Shown: positions 7,679 through 15,128 of the stretch, in pieces
Position numbering within the stretch: position 1 is the stretch's first letter
How the letters are laid out: every line of letters starts with the position of its first letter
NCBI GenBank assembly: GCA_016212845.1
Contig: JACRDR010000082.1
Span: 1 to 18,627, forward strand
Length of the DNA stretch: 18,627 nucleotides
Direction of reading: 5' to 3'
Source of the DNA: Elusimicrobiota bacterium
Lineage (GTDB): Bacteria > Elusimicrobiota > Elusimicrobia > UBA1565 > JACRDR01
Program-made: the position numbers and the translations under genes
The notes under the pieces: generated by a model
Database searches by the model: none
What the model saw: only the letters and a program-made list of their open reading frames with translations
Told to the model about the DNA's origin: nothing

Positions 7679-8166
7679 GCGACTTTGCGCGCGCCGTCGG
7701 CGGTGATGATCAGCTCGCGCTTGAGCTCCGGCCAGTCGACGACGTCTTCGACGCCCTGGCCGCCCTGCACGCCCAGCATCATCACCTTGCACGGCGCGTC
7801 GTAGGGGTTGAAGAACATGTGCGGCACGCCCGTGCCCGCCGGACGCGCGATCGCGTCGCCGGCGCGGACGTCGAATTCTTCGGCGCCGAGCTTAAGTTTG
7901 CACTTCCCTTCCAAGACGTAGAAGAACTCCTCCTTGTGGCTGTGCGCGTGGAGATGCGAGGTCTTCTTGCCCGGAGGGATCTCGGTGACGTCGATGCCGA
8001 GGAGCTTCGAGCCGGTGGCCTCGCCGAGGTCCCAGGTGCGGCCCGCGATGCCGTCTTTTTCGCGGTCGTAGGATTCGACGGAGATCTCGGACAGGTTGGC
8101 GATGCAGGGGGCGCGGCGGTCGGCCGCGGCGCGGGGGCTCTGCGGCTGCGGATCGTACTTACCCAT
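7669..8166 (-). CDS. Small single-domain cupin protein
   Basis: This 165-residue protein is built around one cupin beta-barrel. Motif 1 is the His-rich PGKKTSHLHAHSHKEEF followed by FYVLEG (about 65-87, with His73, His75 and Glu80 the likely metal ligands). Motif 2 is AGDAIARPAGTGVPHMFFN (102-120, with His116). This fits a metal-binding cupin_2 protein, which may be an enzyme or a sugar or metabolite sensor; the substrate is unknown. The ATG at 8166 has a strong GGAGG Shine-Dalgarno (8171-8175) inside the preceding phosphatase gene and overlaps its end by eight bases, so it is the last gene of that operon. The C-terminus (ARKVARK) is encoded by short direct repeats that merge into the tandem repeat at 7601-7678, so the tail may have been altered by repeat expansion. 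Confidence 0.9.
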   Translation of the reverse strand: MGKYDPQPQSPRAAADRRAPCIANLSEISVESYDREKDGIAGRTWDLGEATGSKLLGIDVTEIPPGKKTSHLHAHSHKEEFFYVLEGKCKLKLGAEEFDVRAGDAIARPAGTGVPHMFFNPYDAPCKVMMLGVQGGQGVEDVVDWPELKRELIITADGARKVARK

Positions 8167-8965
8167 GATTCCTCCGGAAGAACTTTCGTAGATAGGCGAC
8201 GGCGCGCGGCTTGCCGAACAGGATTCCGTAGAGCGTAAGGCCGTCCTTGCGGCAAACGTGGGCGACCTCGTAGCGGCCGCCGGCTTCCTCTATAAGGAGC
8301 TTGGTCGCGGAGAGGTCCCAAATCTTGAGTCCGAAATCGGCCATCGCGGCGACGGAGCCGCCGGCGACGAGCGTGTGGCCGAAGCAGTCCGCGTAGCCGC
8401 GCACCTGCGGGTGCTCCCGCCGCAGCCGGTCGTAGCCCTTCGCGGCGGCGCAGCGGACGAAATGTCCGCGGTCGCCCACGGAGAGGACCTCCCGGTGGAC
8501 GGGCTCCGATGCCTTCAAGTCGCGGATGCGCAGGCGCGTCTTTCCCTTCCAGGCGCCGAGCCCGGCGGCGGCCGCGACGCGGATTCCGAGCGCGGGGTGA
8601 TCGATCAAGCCGACGACGGGGCGGCCTTGGTGATGAAGGGCGAGTATCGTGCCGTAGCACGGGATGCCGTGCTTGAAGCTCAGCGTGCCGTCGATCGGGT
8701 CGACGATCCAGCGGTGGTCGGCTTCGGGAAGGCGGTCCGGGTATTCCTCGCCGACGATGCCGTGCTCCGGGAATCGGCGGGCGATTTCCTCGCGGAGCGC
8801 GCGTTCGGCGGCGAGATCGGCGTCAGTGACGAAGGAAGCGTCGGCCTTGAGGCGCGGATTCGAGCGGCCGGCGCGGCGCAAGATCTCGCGGCGCGAGAGG
8901 TCGGCCAGCGCGTGCGCGGCCCGCAGGAATCGCTTGCGCTCGGCGACGGAGGGGAAGCCGCTCAC
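8159..8965 (-). CDS. Inositol-monophosphatase-family phosphatase (HisN-like)
   Basis: This 268-residue protein has the Mg-dependent sugar-phosphatase signature: VTDADLAAER (46-55), GEE (72-74), WIVDPIDGT (86-94, Asp89 and Asp92) and IWDLSA (215-220, Asp217). All metal ligands are present, so it should be an active phosphomonoesterase. The block CYGTILALHHQGRPVVGLIDHP resembles the histidinol-phosphatase (HisN) branch more than classic inositol monophosphatase, but no his genes are nearby and the substrate stays open. The start is the GTG at 8965, which shares a GTGA overlap with the stop of the upstream glycosylase/outer-membrane frame. The frame remains open further upstream, but only as a shadow of that gene. 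It is the second gene of a tightly coupled three-gene operon. Confidence 0.92.
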   Translation of the reverse strand: MSGFPSVAERKRFLRAAHALADLSRREILRRAGRSNPRLKADASFVTDADLAAERALREEIARRFPEHGIVGEEYPDRLPEADHRWIVDPIDGTLSFKHGIPCYGTILALHHQGRPVVGLIDHPALGIRVAAAAGLGAWKGKTRLRIRDLKASEPVHREVLSVGDRGHFVRCAAAKGYDRLRREHPQVRGYADCFGHTLVAGGSVAAMADFGLKIWDLSATKLLIEEAGGRYEVAHVCRKDGLTLYGILFGKPRAVAYLRKFFRRNHG

Positions 8966-10893
8966 GGGGCGGGGGCGAGCCGGATGAAGGCCATGACGCC
9001 CCACGGGGCGCGGGTGCCGTAGTCGGCGCGCAGGCCGTTCTCGATCCAGCCCAGGGAACCGCGGCCGCCGAGCGAGAACTCGACGCCCTTGAAGTCGCCC
9101 AGTACGCGGCGGTAGCCGCCGGATAGCGAGCCGACGGCGAAGGGCCTCGGATCGCTCACGTCCAGATCGTGGCCGCCCTTCGCGATCGCCTCGACGCGTC
9201 CGAACAGCACGTTCGCCCGGTCCACGCTCCAGTCGGCTTCGACGAGCGCCGACGGCGACGCCGGCCCGTGCGAATGAAGGTTCCATCCGATCGCAAACGT
9301 CGTCGCGAGTCCCGAGCTCCAGCGCGACGCACTCGCGGTCAAGCGATGGAGCGATTCGTGCGGGTCCAGGATCTCCGGGCTTTCCATGTGCCCGTAGGAG
9401 ACCTGATAGCTGGAGGCGGAGTCCGGGTTCATGGACGCGCGGACGGAGAACGAATCCATGCGATAGAAGTCGAAGTTCGCGCGGTTGTCGTCGGGCTCGC
9501 GTCCATTGAACCACGAGGCCTCGAGACGGCGGTTCTCGTCCGAGAGGCCCGCCGTCACGACGCCGAAGGCGATGTGGCTTGAGTCCTGCCAGTGGTGGCC
9601 GAGCGGCGCGGCGGGATCGGAGGCGGCGGAGGCGCGGTGCGGGAACGCGGTGGGCCCGAGCGCGGGCTCGCCGACCGGACCGCCGTAGACGTGCCACTTA
9701 AGGCCCGACGCCAGGGGCCGCTCGTAGCTCGCGGCGAGTTCCATGAACGCGTCGTGCGGGTGCTGCCGGTCGTGGAGCGGACGCCCGTCGACCGCTTCGC
9801 CGCTTTGCAGCAGCAGGGGGTAGCCTTCGCGTCCGACGGACCACGGCTCGAGCGTCGCCATCGCGCGGAGCTTGAGCGTCCCGCCGGCGAGCGGACGCGA
9901 GGCCATGAGCATGCCCCAGTCGATCCCGTGCCACAGGCTCGCGCCGCGCGGGCCGCCCTGGTGGTCGTAGACGCCGAAGAAGACGCCGTGGCCCATGAGG
10001 CTCCAGTCGCCGGCGGAGCCGTGCCAGCCCGCCATCGGCGTGTCGTCGGGCTGCCACGACGTGCCGGAGGCCTCGCGCGCGTGCGCGGCGCCGTGGTTCA
10101 TGCGATGGTGCTCGTGCTGGGCGGAGGCGCTCGAGGAAAGCGCGATCGCGGCGATCGCGGCCAGCCCCAGGCGCTTGAGTTCCTTCGCGAGCCCGGCGGC
10201 CCACGCGTCGGGCACGGCGCGCGCCGGGTGCGGATAATGGATCACGCGTTCTTTTCCCACGATAGCCTCCGAATCGGGCCCGAGAGCGCCGGAGACGTCT
10301 TTGCCGAGGCAGACGACGGCGCGCGGCTCGAGGATTTCCGCGACCGCCTTGAGCGCGGCGACCCGGAGCTCCTGAAAGCCCGCCAGCTTCTTGAGCGGGC
10401 CGTCGGCCGGGGTCATGTTCTTATAGTCGGAAGCCTTGAGGAAGAGGAGCGGGCAGGCGTTGACGACGTACCAGTTCCGGTAGGCGCGGCCGACGTCGCC
10501 CCAGGCGAGCTTGAGCGCGCGGTAGATGCCGAGGCTCGAGCGTTCGTACGTGCCGCGCCACGAGCCGTTTTCCCGGCGAAGACGCTTCACGAGCTCGGCG
10601 GGCGCGCGGCCGGGCAGGGGCAGGTCGATTTCGAGTATGGCGGCGGCGGTGCGGCAGTCGGTGAACGGGATGCCGGTCTGCGCCATGCCGTACGGGCCGG
10701 GGTTGAGCCCGAGCGTGAAAACCGGGTTCCTCGCGGGCGCGTAGCGCTCGAGGAAGCGCTCATAGAGGTCGGCGGCGTAGAGCGCGGGGTTGAAGACCTC
10801 GATGCCTTCGGTGTCCCACTCCCGCAGGGCGTCCTCCCAGCGGCGGCCGTTGGCCTTCCAGGCGTCGAGCAGCTTCCGTCCGAGCGCGTCCAT
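8962..10893 (-). CDS. SMUG1-type uracil-DNA glycosylase joined in frame to an exported outer-membrane-type protein
   Basis: One uninterrupted 643-residue frame contains two apparently unrelated proteins. Residues 1 to about 242 are a complete SMUG1-like (UDG family 3) glycosylase: LGLNPGPYGMAQTG (61-74), NACPL (145-149) and the catalytic-loop HYPHPARA (219-226). Such enzymes excise uracil from DNA in the cytoplasm. Residues 239-258 (ELKRLGLAAIAAIALSSSASA) are a textbook signal peptide with an ASA cleavage site before QHEHH. Residues 259-643 start with a His/Met-rich segment and continue as a roughly 385-residue conserved domain (LASRPLAGGTLKLRA-type stretches, DRQHPHDAFMELA, HHWQDSSHIAFGV, EASWFNGREPDDNR). 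I recall it as a usually uncharacterised outer-membrane-type protein. No stop codon separates the parts. GTG at 10215 (Val227) is a possible internal start but has no clear Shine-Dalgarno. It is either a true fusion, two products from one frame, or a recent loss of a gene boundary. Confidence 0.85.
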   Translation of the reverse strand: MDALGRKLLDAWKANGRRWEDALREWDTEGIEVFNPALYAADLYERFLERYAPARNPVFTLGLNPGPYGMAQTGIPFTDCRTAAAILEIDLPLPGRAPAELVKRLRRENGSWRGTYERSSLGIYRALKLAWGDVGRAYRNWYVVNACPLLFLKASDYKNMTPADGPLKKLAGFQELRVAALKAVAEILEPRAVVCLGKDVSGALGPDSEAIVGKERVIHYPHPARAVPDAWAAGLAKELKRLGLAAIAAIALSSSASAQHEHHRMNHGAAHAREASGTSWQPDDTPMAGWHGSAGDWSLMGHGVFFGVYDHQGGPRGASLWHGIDWGMLMASRPLAGGTLKLRAMATLEPWSVGREGYPLLLQSGEAVDGRPLHDRQHPHDAFMELAASYERPLASGLKWHVYGGPVGEPALGPTAFPHRASAASDPAAPLGHHWQDSSHIAFGVVTAGLSDENRRLEASWFNGREPDDNRANFDFYRMDSFSVRASMNPDSASSYQVSYGHMESPEILDPHESLHRLTASASRWSSGLATTFAIGWNLHSHGPASPSALVEADWSVDRANVLFGRVEAIAKGGHDLDVSDPRPFAVGSLSGGYRRVLGDFKGVEFSLGGRGSLGWIENGLRADYGTRAPWGVMAFIRLAPAP

Positions 10894-10900
10894 CGGGCAG

Positions 10901-10922
10901 AGAGTAGCTAAATTGGTAGACT
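10901..10922. promoter_or_regulatory. Divergent promoter pair between the genes starting at 10893 and 10931
   Basis: Only 37 bases separate the two start codons. On the plus strand TAGACT (10917-10922) lies eight bases before the ATG at 10931. On the minus strand TACTCT (10901-10906) lies seven bases before the ATG at 10893. Neither has a good -35 hexamer, and neither start has a Shine-Dalgarno. If correct, both transcripts are leaderless and the polymerase sites overlap, so the two genes would compete or be co-regulated. Confidence 0.4.
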
Positions 10923-10930
10923 CCGCGCTC

Positions 10931-13900
10931 ATGTTGGCCCTCCTGCTTTGGGCGGCGTTGTCGACGGCGCGGGCGCAAGACGCCATCGAGCGGCCGCCGA
11001 CGATAGCGGACCGGTTAGAGCGCGCGCTCTCGCGCGTGCGCGCCTCCCGCGGCGACCTCGACGTGCGGCCGGCGCGCTGGGATACCCGCTTCACGACACC
11101 CGACGTCGAGCAGCTGCTCTCCGATCCCGCGGGACTCGCCGACCGCTCCGCGGAATGGCGCGAGGCGTTCGCCGGCGCGAAAGGCGCCGCGGGCCTTTCG
11201 GCGTTCGCGGGGACGCTGCTCCAGCTTCCGACCGAGGCGCCGCGCAACGTCGCGTTCGGCGACGCGCCCGGCTTGCCGCCGGCGCTGGCGTCCGCGATCG
11301 GCGACATGGCCGCCGCGGTCGCGCGCGCCCAGCCCTTCCTGTCCCAGGCGCGCGCGAGCCTTCCGGCCGCCGAACAGGAGCGCCTGTCCGCCGCCTTTCT
11401 CAAACAGCTGATCCACGGCCCGGCCGAGAGGCTCGAGCCCGAACTCTTCGAGTCGGCCGCGCGCTTCGACCGGGCGGCGCTCTTTCAGGCGCTGCGGTGC
11501 GTGGCGGAAGCCGCCGACCGCGCGGTCGCCTCGCTCAAGGAGGCCAGGCTCGGCGGCCTCAAGCCTCCGCGGACGATCGTGGTCGACGGGCTGACCGTCA
11601 CGCTCGGCGGCGCGGGCGACGATGAGTATGCCGAAGCCGACGTCGCGTCTTCTTTGCTCGTCGATCTCGGCGGCAAGAACTTCTACCGCGCGGCGCCCGC
11701 GGCCGCGGGTCCCGGCGAGATCAAGATCGTCATCGACCTCGGCGCGCCCGTCATCGACGGCGGCTCGGCGGCCACCGGACGCTTCGGCATCGGCCTGCTA
11801 TATCTCCCATCCGATGCGTCGAAGAAGAGCCTGCGCGGCGGGCACTTCTCGCTCGGCGCCGGGCTCTTCGGCGCGGGATTGTTGTCGATGCGGGGCGATC
11901 GCGCGCGCCTCGAGTCCGGAGACTTCTCGCAGGGCGCCGCGGCTTTCGGCGTGGGCGCGCTCGACGTCGAGGGCAAGGACGCCGTGCTCGTCTCGTCGTT
12001 CTCCGGACAGGGCTTCGCCTTCACCGGCGGCGTCGGCCTCTTCCGGCTCAAGGGCCGAGGCGCGAAGCTCTCGTGCGGCCTGCGCTACCCCGATCCGCGC
12101 GACGCGGTCGCGGCGATCTCCTTGTGCCAGGGCGTCGGCTACGGGCCGCGTGCCTTCGCCGCGGGCGGCTACGGCCTCGCGCGCGTGGAGTCCGACGACG
12201 CCGAGATCGAGTCGAACTACTTCGCGCAGGGCTCGGGCTACTGGCACGGCTTCGGCGGCTTCTACTTTTCCGGCGATCGCGCGCGCATCCAGTCGCGCCG
12301 CTACGGCCAGGGCGCCGGCATCCACACCGCGCTCGGCTCGATGGAAGTCTCGGGTTCGCGCAACCGCGTGCTGCACTGGGGCGTCGGGCCCGGCTTCGGC
12401 TGGGACTGGGGCTCGGGCTACGCGGCGGTTCGGGGCGACGAGAACAAGCTTTACGCCGATTGGGCGTCGGGCAAAGGGGACGTCAACGGCCACGGCTTCG
12501 TCCTCGTCGACGGCCGCGCCAACCAGCTCCGCCTCGTCGAGGCGGGCTCGGGCATCCTCAAGCGCGGCGGGCCGAGCTACGGCGTGGTCGTGGTCAGCGG
12601 CACGGCGAACCAGGTTTGGGAGCCGCGAATCTCGTCCTCGGTCCCGTTCTCGGCCTTCTCCCTCAGCCCCTACGGCGTGATCGAAGGCGAAGGCTCGGCC
12701 CGGCTCGAGAAGGAACTCGCGCTCGAGGGCCCGCAGTTCTTGAATCTCGACGCCGAGCGCGCCGCGGCCGCGAAGGCCGACTTTGAGTGGAACTCGGCGA
12801 GACTCTCCGAATCGGACAGGCTGCCGGCGGCGCAGCGCGTGAAGCGCTGGCTCTTCCTGGCTTCCGAGGGCGGGCTGGACGGGCGGACGCCGACGGAGGC
12901 GATGAATCGCCTCCTGTCCCTGCCCGACGCCGAAGCGGCGCTGCTCCCCGGGCTGCTCTCCTCCGATCGCTTCGAGGAGTTCCTGTTTTTGCGGATCGCG
13001 ATCGCCGCCTACGGGCCGCGGCTCGTGCCGGCGATGGAGCAGGCGGTCGCTTCGGCGGGCGGGCTGCGGAAGGCGCTGCTTTTGAGCTTGTTTAGGTCCG
13101 CGCCCGCCGAGCCGGGCGTCAAAGCCGCGCTCGCCGTCTGGCGCGAGCGCGACTGGCGCGTGCGGCGCGAGTCGCTCGGCACGCTCGCCTCGCTGCTCGA
13201 CCGCGAAGGCGGCGAGGAGCCGGGCCGTCTCGCGTTCCTCGAGGAGTGGCTCGGCGTTTGCCGCCGGAAGAACCCCGCGGAGCCGCTGTCCCCCGAGACG
13301 ATCGAGCGGATCGGGCAAAAGCGCCCGGGAGATCTGCTCGGGGCGCTCGCGCTAGACCCCGCCTCAACGGCGAACGAGCGACTCGAGCTCCTGGCGAAGG
13401 TTTCCGATCCGTTCGGCCCGGTCTCCGCCGAGGCGCTCAATACGTTCGCGTCCATCTGGGGACGGCGCCCGGCGGCGTGCAAGGCGGCGCTCGAGCGCGA
13501 GCTCAAGAGCGCCAAGACGCTCGAGCCTAAAGTCCGCGAGCGGATCCTCGAGGGCGTGCAGGAAGGCTCGCAGGACATTTTGCCCGTCGCGCTGATCGCT
13601 CTCGGACAACTCGGCCGGGCCAAGGACGCGCACACGATCGCTTCGGAGCTCGAGCATCACTCCGCGCTCGTGCGAGAAGCCGCCGCCTCCGCGTTGGGCC
13701 GCCTCGGCAAGGGCGGCGAGAGCGAGATCGCGGCCGCGCTGTCGTCGTCGACCGCGCCGGTCCGCGCGATGGCGGTGCTGGCGGCCGCGGGCTCGACCGA
13801 CCCGGACGTCTTCCACCTGTTGTCGCGCGGCTTCGACGACGCGGACGAAGGCGTACGGCTGACCGCGGTGACCGCGCCGTTCGCGGCGCAGGTTCCGCTC

Positions 13901-14008
13901 ACCAAGTACCGCAAGGATTTCGTGACGGCGCTCGACGTCGTTTCCGCGACGGATGTCTCTCCCGCCGTACGGTCTTCCGCCTCCAACTCCGCCAACAGTT
14001 TTCGCTAG
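10931..14008 (+). CDS. Large exported protein with glycine-rich solenoid repeats and HEAT-like repeats
   Basis: This 1025-residue protein has a short signal peptide (MLALLLWAALSTARA, cleavage before QDA). Residues 20-210 are mostly helical. From about 220 to 565 there are roughly ten units of 26-29 residues, of the type hydrophobic strand, GD-x-A-x-x-x-S, then an SQG-x-G/GVG turn; for example LLSMRGDRARLESGDFSQG and GFYFSGDRARIQSRRYGQG. One unit is expanded around 380-400. This resembles the GDDxY/GNDxY beta-solenoid repeats of exported proteins in several environmental phyla, with many canonical Asp/Tyr positions lost. Residues about 620-860 are helical, and 870-1005 look like HEAT repeats (ALIALGQLGRAKDAHTIASE; REAAASALGRLG). 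A scaffold or binding role in the periplasm or at the surface is inferred. No catalytic motif was found. ATG 10931 is chosen because the signal peptide follows it directly. Confidence 0.88.
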   Translation: MLALLLWAALSTARAQDAIERPPTIADRLERALSRVRASRGDLDVRPARWDTRFTTPDVEQLLSDPAGLADRSAEWREAFAGAKGAAGLSAFAGTLLQLPTEAPRNVAFGDAPGLPPALASAIGDMAAAVARAQPFLSQARASLPAAEQERLSAAFLKQLIHGPAERLEPELFESAARFDRAALFQALRCVAEAADRAVASLKEARLGGLKPPRTIVVDGLTVTLGGAGDDEYAEADVASSLLVDLGGKNFYRAAPAAAGPGEIKIVIDLGAPVIDGGSAATGRFGIGLLYLPSDASKKSLRGGHFSLGAGLFGAGLLSMRGDRARLESGDFSQGAAAFGVGALDVEGKDAVLVSSFSGQGFAFTGGVGLFRLKGRGAKLSCGLRYPDPRDAVAAISLCQGVGYGPRAFAAGGYGLARVESDDAEIESNYFAQGSGYWHGFGGFYFSGDRARIQSRRYGQGAGIHTALGSMEVSGSRNRVLHWGVGPGFGWDWGSGYAAVRGDENKLYADWASGKGDVNGHGFVLVDGRANQLRLVEAGSGILKRGGPSYGVVVVSGTANQVWEPRISSSVPFSAFSLSPYGVIEGEGSARLEKELALEGPQFLNLDAERAAAAKADFEWNSARLSESDRLPAAQRVKRWLFLASEGGLDGRTPTEAMNRLLSLPDAEAALLPGLLSSDRFEEFLFLRIAIAAYGPRLVPAMEQAVASAGGLRKALLLSLFRSAPAEPGVKAALAVWRERDWRVRRESLGTLASLLDREGGEEPGRLAFLEEWLGVCRRKNPAEPLSPETIERIGQKRPGDLLGALALDPASTANERLELLAKVSDPFGPVSAEALNTFASIWGRRPAACKAALERELKSAKTLEPKVRERILEGVQEGSQDILPVALIALGQLGRAKDAHTIASELEHHSALVREAAASALGRLGKGGESEIAAALSSSTAPVRAMAVLAAAGSTDPDVFHLLSRGFDDADEGVRLTAVTAPFAAQVPLTKYRKDFVTALDVVSATDVSPAVRSSASNSANSFR

Positions 14009-14018
14009 TTTTTCGGTA

Positions 14019-14047
14019 TTGACGCCCCTCTAGAGGCCTCTTAAACT
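14019..14047 (+). promoter_or_regulatory. Sigma70-type promoter of the response-regulator operon
   Basis: TTGACG (14019-14024; 5 of 6 to consensus) is followed by exactly 17 bases and TAAACT (14042-14047; 4 of 6). The ATG at 14056 begins eight bases after the -10, so the transcript should start at or next to the start codon. This is the best-formed promoter in the window. Confidence 0.7.
14027..14041. promoter_or_regulatory. Overlapping palindromes in the promoter spacer (candidate operator)
   Basis: CCTCTAGAGG (14027-14036) and AGAGGCCTCT (14032-14041) are both perfect 10-base palindromes sharing a central AGAGG half-site. They fill the spacer between the -35 and -10 of the regulator operon. 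Three alternating half-sites in that position suggest a repressor or autoregulatory site; which protein binds is unknown. Confidence 0.4.
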
Positions 14048-14055
14048 AAGGGTCC

Positions 14056-14445
14056 ATGCCCGCCGAGAAGCGCCCCGCGAGGCGCATCCTCGCCGTCGAG
14101 GACGAGGAAGACTACGGACAGCTGCTGGTCGAGGTGCTCGGCGACGCCGGCTACTCCGTGACCTGGGAGAAGACGTGCGCCGACGGCCTCAAGAGCTTCG
14201 CCGGCGGGACCTTCGATCTCGTCATCCTCGACGTGAACCTGCCCGACGGCACGGGCTTCGACATCTGCCGCAAGCTCCGCGCCGACGGCAAGGGGAAAGA
14301 CGTGCCGGTGCTGTTTTGCACAGTGCGCTCCGCGATCGCGCCGGTCGCCGAGGGCACTCGCGCCGGCGGCAACGGCTACCTCCTCAAGCCCTTCGCGATC
14401 GAAGACCTGCTCGCGCGGGTGAACGACTTCCTTCCGGCTAAATGA
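14056..14445 (+). CDS. Stand-alone response-regulator receiver protein (CheY-like)
   Basis: This 129-residue protein consists of one receiver domain. The active-site residues are in place: the acidic pair Glu15-Asp16, the phospho-acceptor Asp59 in VILDVNLPDGTGFD, Thr89 in FCTVRS and Lys111 in LLKPF. It should therefore accept a phosphoryl group from a histidine kinase, but it has no output domain and must act through protein contacts. It begins eight bases after a good -10 element. Its stop shares an ATGA overlap with the OmpR-type regulator gene downstream, so the two are made together. The nearest kinase gene is at 16295-17641 on the other strand; pairing with it is an inference. Confidence 0.93.
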   Translation: MPAEKRPARRILAVEDEEDYGQLLVEVLGDAGYSVTWEKTCADGLKSFAGGTFDLVILDVNLPDGTGFDICRKLRADGKGKDVPVLFCTVRSAIAPVAEGTRAGGNGYLLKPFAIEDLLARVNDFLPAK

Positions 14446-15128
14446 GCCCGCGCGCCCTCGCCCTCATCGAGTCCGACGACCGGGCCGCCAAGGCGCTCGA
14501 GCGCGTGCTCTCGGGCCGCGGCTACGAGGTGTGGCATTACGAGACGCCGGGCCGCTTTTTCGACGGCCTGCTCAAGCGCGTGCCGCAGATCGTCTTGGTG
14601 GGGCTCCCGCTGCCGGGCATGGAAGGCACCGACGTGCTGCGCGTGCTCCGCGGAAACGCGGAGACGAAGCGCCTCTGCGTGGTCGTGCTCGACGGGCAGG
14701 GCCGCCCCGCGCGGGCGGCCGACGGGCTCGACGCGGGCGCCGATGAGTACCTCCCGAAGCCCGTCGACGCCGATCTTCTGGTCGCGCGGCTCACGTCGCT
14801 GCTTTTCCGCGTGGCCGATGAGCCGGCGGCGCCCCAGTGGGTGAAGGCGGGGGAACTCGCGATCGATCTCGACGGCCACGCCTGCAAGGTGAAGGACAAG
14901 GAAGTGAAGCTCACGCCGATCGAGTTCGAGCTGATCCGGCAATTTCTTCAGTTGGAGAACCGCGTACTCACGCGCGGCTCCCTCCTGCAGACGGTGTGGC
15001 ACGGCGATCCTTCCGTCAGCCCGCGCACGATCGACAAGCACGTCGAGAGCCTTCGAAAGAAGCTCGGCCCTTTCGGCAAGCGCATCGAAACGGTCTTCGG
15101 CGTCGGCTACCGCCTGCGCGCGGCGTAG
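14442..15128 (+). CDS. OmpR/PhoB-family transcriptional regulator with a degenerate receiver
   Basis: This 228-residue protein has a receiver-like domain (about 1-120) and a complete winged-helix DNA-binding domain (about 130-227, with the segments LTPIEFELIRQFL, SPRTIDKHVESLRKKLG and FGVGYRLR). The receiver is atypical. The phospho-acceptor Asp is replaced by Gly54 in VLVGLPLPGMEG, the acidic pair is reduced to Glu10-Ser11, and the usual Thr/Ser is Asp84 (VVVLDG). Lys106 in LPKP is kept. Phosphorylation in the normal way is therefore unlikely, and activity may depend on dimerisation or on the stand-alone receiver encoded just upstream (inference). The ATG overlaps the previous stop (ATGA), with no Shine-Dalgarno, which indicates coupling. 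Confidence 0.93.
   Translation: MSPRALALIESDDRAAKALERVLSGRGYEVWHYETPGRFFDGLLKRVPQIVLVGLPLPGMEGTDVLRVLRGNAETKRLCVVVLDGQGRPARAADGLDAGADEYLPKPVDADLLVARLTSLLFRVADEPAAPQWVKAGELAIDLDGHACKVKDKEVKLTPIEFELIRQFLQLENRVLTRGSLLQTVWHGDPSVSPRTIDKHVESLRKKLGPFGKRIETVFGVGYRLRAA

Noticed and set aside
7601..7693. CRISPR array
   Set aside because: There are only two directly adjacent 39-base copies with diverged flanks and no spacers or cas genes.
10894..11403. In-frame upstream extension of the glycosylase frame
   Set aside because: It lies antisense to the start of the gene at 10931 and has Ser/Arg-rich low-complexity sequence. The glycosylase N-terminus starts naturally at 10893.
11798..13318. Minus-strand open frame of about 506 codons inside the solenoid-HEAT gene
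   Set aside because: The opposite strand encodes a coherent signal peptide, repeats and HEAT units, while this frame is Arg/Ala/Glu-rich with no domain. It is a shadow frame.
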